Positions 62,910-64,000 of a stretch of 64,000 nt of DNA are shown here, piece after piece (positions within the stretch are counted from its first letter, which is position 1; each line of letters begins with the position of its first letter). The DNA comes from Flavobacterium defluvii (GTDB taxonomy: Bacteria > Bacteroidota > Bacteroidia > Flavobacteriales > Flavobacteriaceae), in contig NZ_FQWC01000011.1 of assembly GCF_900129555.1 (NCBI RefSeq), forward strand, positions 62,001 to 126,000. The letters run 5' to 3'. The notes under the pieces were generated by a model. That model was not told the DNA's origin and did not search any database. It was given only the letters and a program-made list of their open reading frames with translations. The position numbers and the translations under genes are program-made.

Positions 62910-64000
62910 TTATTCTTTTGTCTTTTTTTCCTGATTTGGTAAATGACCATATTTAACTTTATAACATTTGGCAAAATAAGATGGAGAAGTAAAACCAACT
63001 TTATAGCTTATTTCATTAATATTATTGTTGCCTTGTTCGATTAATTGTTTTGCTTTTTCTAAACGTACATTTCGAATAAATTCGTTAACAGAAACGCCTG
63101 TTAAGGTTTTTATTTTTCTATAAAGCTGACTTCTACTGAGGTATATTTTAGATGACAAAAGTTCTACCGTCAATTCTGGTTCGCTGATATTTTCATTGAT
63201 AAAATGCAGAATTTTTTGAATGAAATCATTATCCAGTGATGTTGTTTTTTCTTTGCCTTGTTTGGTAATACCGCTGTAAAATTTCTTAAACATAATCTGT
63301 CTGCTTGTAATAAGCTGTGCCAGACTCGATTTTAAAATATCCAGCTCAAACGGTTTACTCAAATACATATCTGCGCCAGAATCAATTCCTTCTAATCTAT
63401 CTTTTACCATTGCTTTTGCCGACAGCATCAATAAAGGAATATGACTCGTTTTTAAATCTCCTTTTATGTTTTTGCACAGCTGGAGTCCGTCCATAACGGG
63501 CATAATAACATCTGTAACAATTAAATCGGGTAATTTTTGGACCGCAAGTTCGTAGCCTTTTTTACCATTTTCGGCAGTAATCACTTTGTATGATTTGCTT
63601 AGTTCTTCTTTTAGATAATTTCGTAATTCAGGATTATCTTCAACAATTAAAACGGTATATGATTTTGACTTTTCTTCTTCAGAATTGTCAATGATTTCAG
63701 TCGTGAAATCATCTTCATCTGTTTGATTGTTAATAGTTTCAGCTAGAAACTGATTTTTATTTTTTTCAGGTTTGAAAACCTCATTAACGATTTCATTTTT
63801 CTTATAAAGAGAATTGCCTAAAGGAAATGTTACTTTAAATTTTGTGCCTTCGCCAACTTCACTTTCAACTTCAATTTTTCCTTTATGAAGTTCAATAAAT
63901 TGTTTTACGACTTCTAAACCAATTCCCGTGCTGCCGTAATAATCTTTGTTGACATTATTAACCTGATAAAAACGATCAAAAATCCTGTTTAGATCTTTTT
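62910..64000 (-). CDS. Hybrid two-component system regulator (HTCS), C-terminal part
   Basis: The reading frame runs off the window end, so only the C-terminal ~360 residues are seen. In order: the kinase ATPase G box (GSTGIGLEVVKQF), a linker, a receiver domain (IVEDNPELRNY with the phospho-Asp in VTDVIMPVMDG and Lys in LSKPFE), and an AraC HTH pair (LYRKIKTLTGVSVNEFIR, VGFTSPSYFAKCY). HTCS proteins sense glycan breakdown products in the periplasm and switch on the neighbouring PUL. The sensor domain lies outside. It is probably the regulator of the SusCD operon beside it. Confidence 0.92.
   Translation of the reverse strand, partial: KDLNRIFDRFYQVNNVNKDYYGSTGIGLEVVKQFIELHKGKIEVESEVGEGTKFKVTFPLGNSLYKKNEIVNEVFKPEKNKNQFLAETINNQTDEDDFTTEIIDNSEEEKSKSYTVLIVEDNPELRNYLKEELSKSYKVITAENGKKGYELAVQKLPDLIVTDVIMPVMDGLQLCKNIKGDLKTSHIPLLMLSAKAMVKDRLEGIDSGADMYLSKPFELDILKSSLAQLITSRQIMFKKFYSGITKQGKEKTTSLDNDFIQKILHFINENISEPELTVELLSSKIYLSRSQLYRKIKTLTGVSVNEFIRNVRLEKAKQLIEQGNNNINEISYKVGFTSPSYFAKCYKVKYGHLPNQEKKTKE

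Overview
The window is AT-rich DNA from a Bacteroidota bacterium, most likely Flavobacterium or a close relative. The indicators are SusC/SusD pairs, a hybrid two-component regulator, a type IX secretion C-terminal signal, TAnnTTTG-type -7 promoter elements, surface-lipoprotein signals with acidic residues after the Cys, and many short palindromic intergenic repeats.

Region 1 (1-21019) is mostly housekeeping: the start of an E1 2-oxoacid dehydrogenase, an M1-peptidase-like protein fused to an outer-membrane barrel, a LOG-family hydrolase, a cupin, UvrA, a Fic protein, a ClC channel with CBS domains, gamma-glutamyltransferase, an ACP phosphodiesterase, GlmM, a secreted GH128 glucanase, an LpxL-type acyltransferase, a rhomboid protease, a SIMPL protein, a Tat-exported polysaccharide deacetylase and a small lipoprotein. 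Several intergenic gaps hold palindromic repeats.

Region 2 (21225-31832) is an NRPS-independent siderophore locus. A LuxR-type regulator precedes an operon of PLP decarboxylase, N-hydroxylase, membrane acyltransferase, a GNAT-NIS synthetase fusion, a separate GNAT and a second NIS synthetase. It ends in a MATE exporter broken by an internal deletion. The same dyad, TTTAGA-N5-TCTAAA, lies just upstream of both the regulator and the operon and is a candidate iron-repressor site.

Region 3 (32001-52521) is the most unusual part: a ribosomally made peptide system of the NHLP/NHLM type. It has eight precursors sharing a nitrile-hydratase-like leader ending in Gly-Gly, followed by very different short cores. 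Around them are a ThiF-like adenylating enzyme, a LanM-type dehydratase with no cyclase domain, a TPR adenylate cyclase, a cyclic-nucleotide-binding protein, LuxR and AraC regulators, an autoinducer-synthase-like GNAT, a complete export apparatus (TolC, HlyD, C39-peptidase ABC, second ABC) and a protein with an HEFTH metalloprotease motif. Only one core contains a Cys, so ordinary lanthionine rings cannot be the main product. Local cAMP synthesis and binding probably link signalling to export. Two precursor units share an identically spaced upstream element.

Region 4 (52750-64000) holds a small membrane protein, a PRC-barrel protein and a polysaccharide utilisation locus (SusC, SusD, IPT-domain glycan-binding lipoprotein, GH10, GH16) with an HTCS regulator cut by the window end. 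Two of three copies of a 135-bp inverted-repeat element lie in this locus; the third is inside the siderophore operon. No tRNA, rRNA, CRISPR array or intact insertion sequence was recognised.
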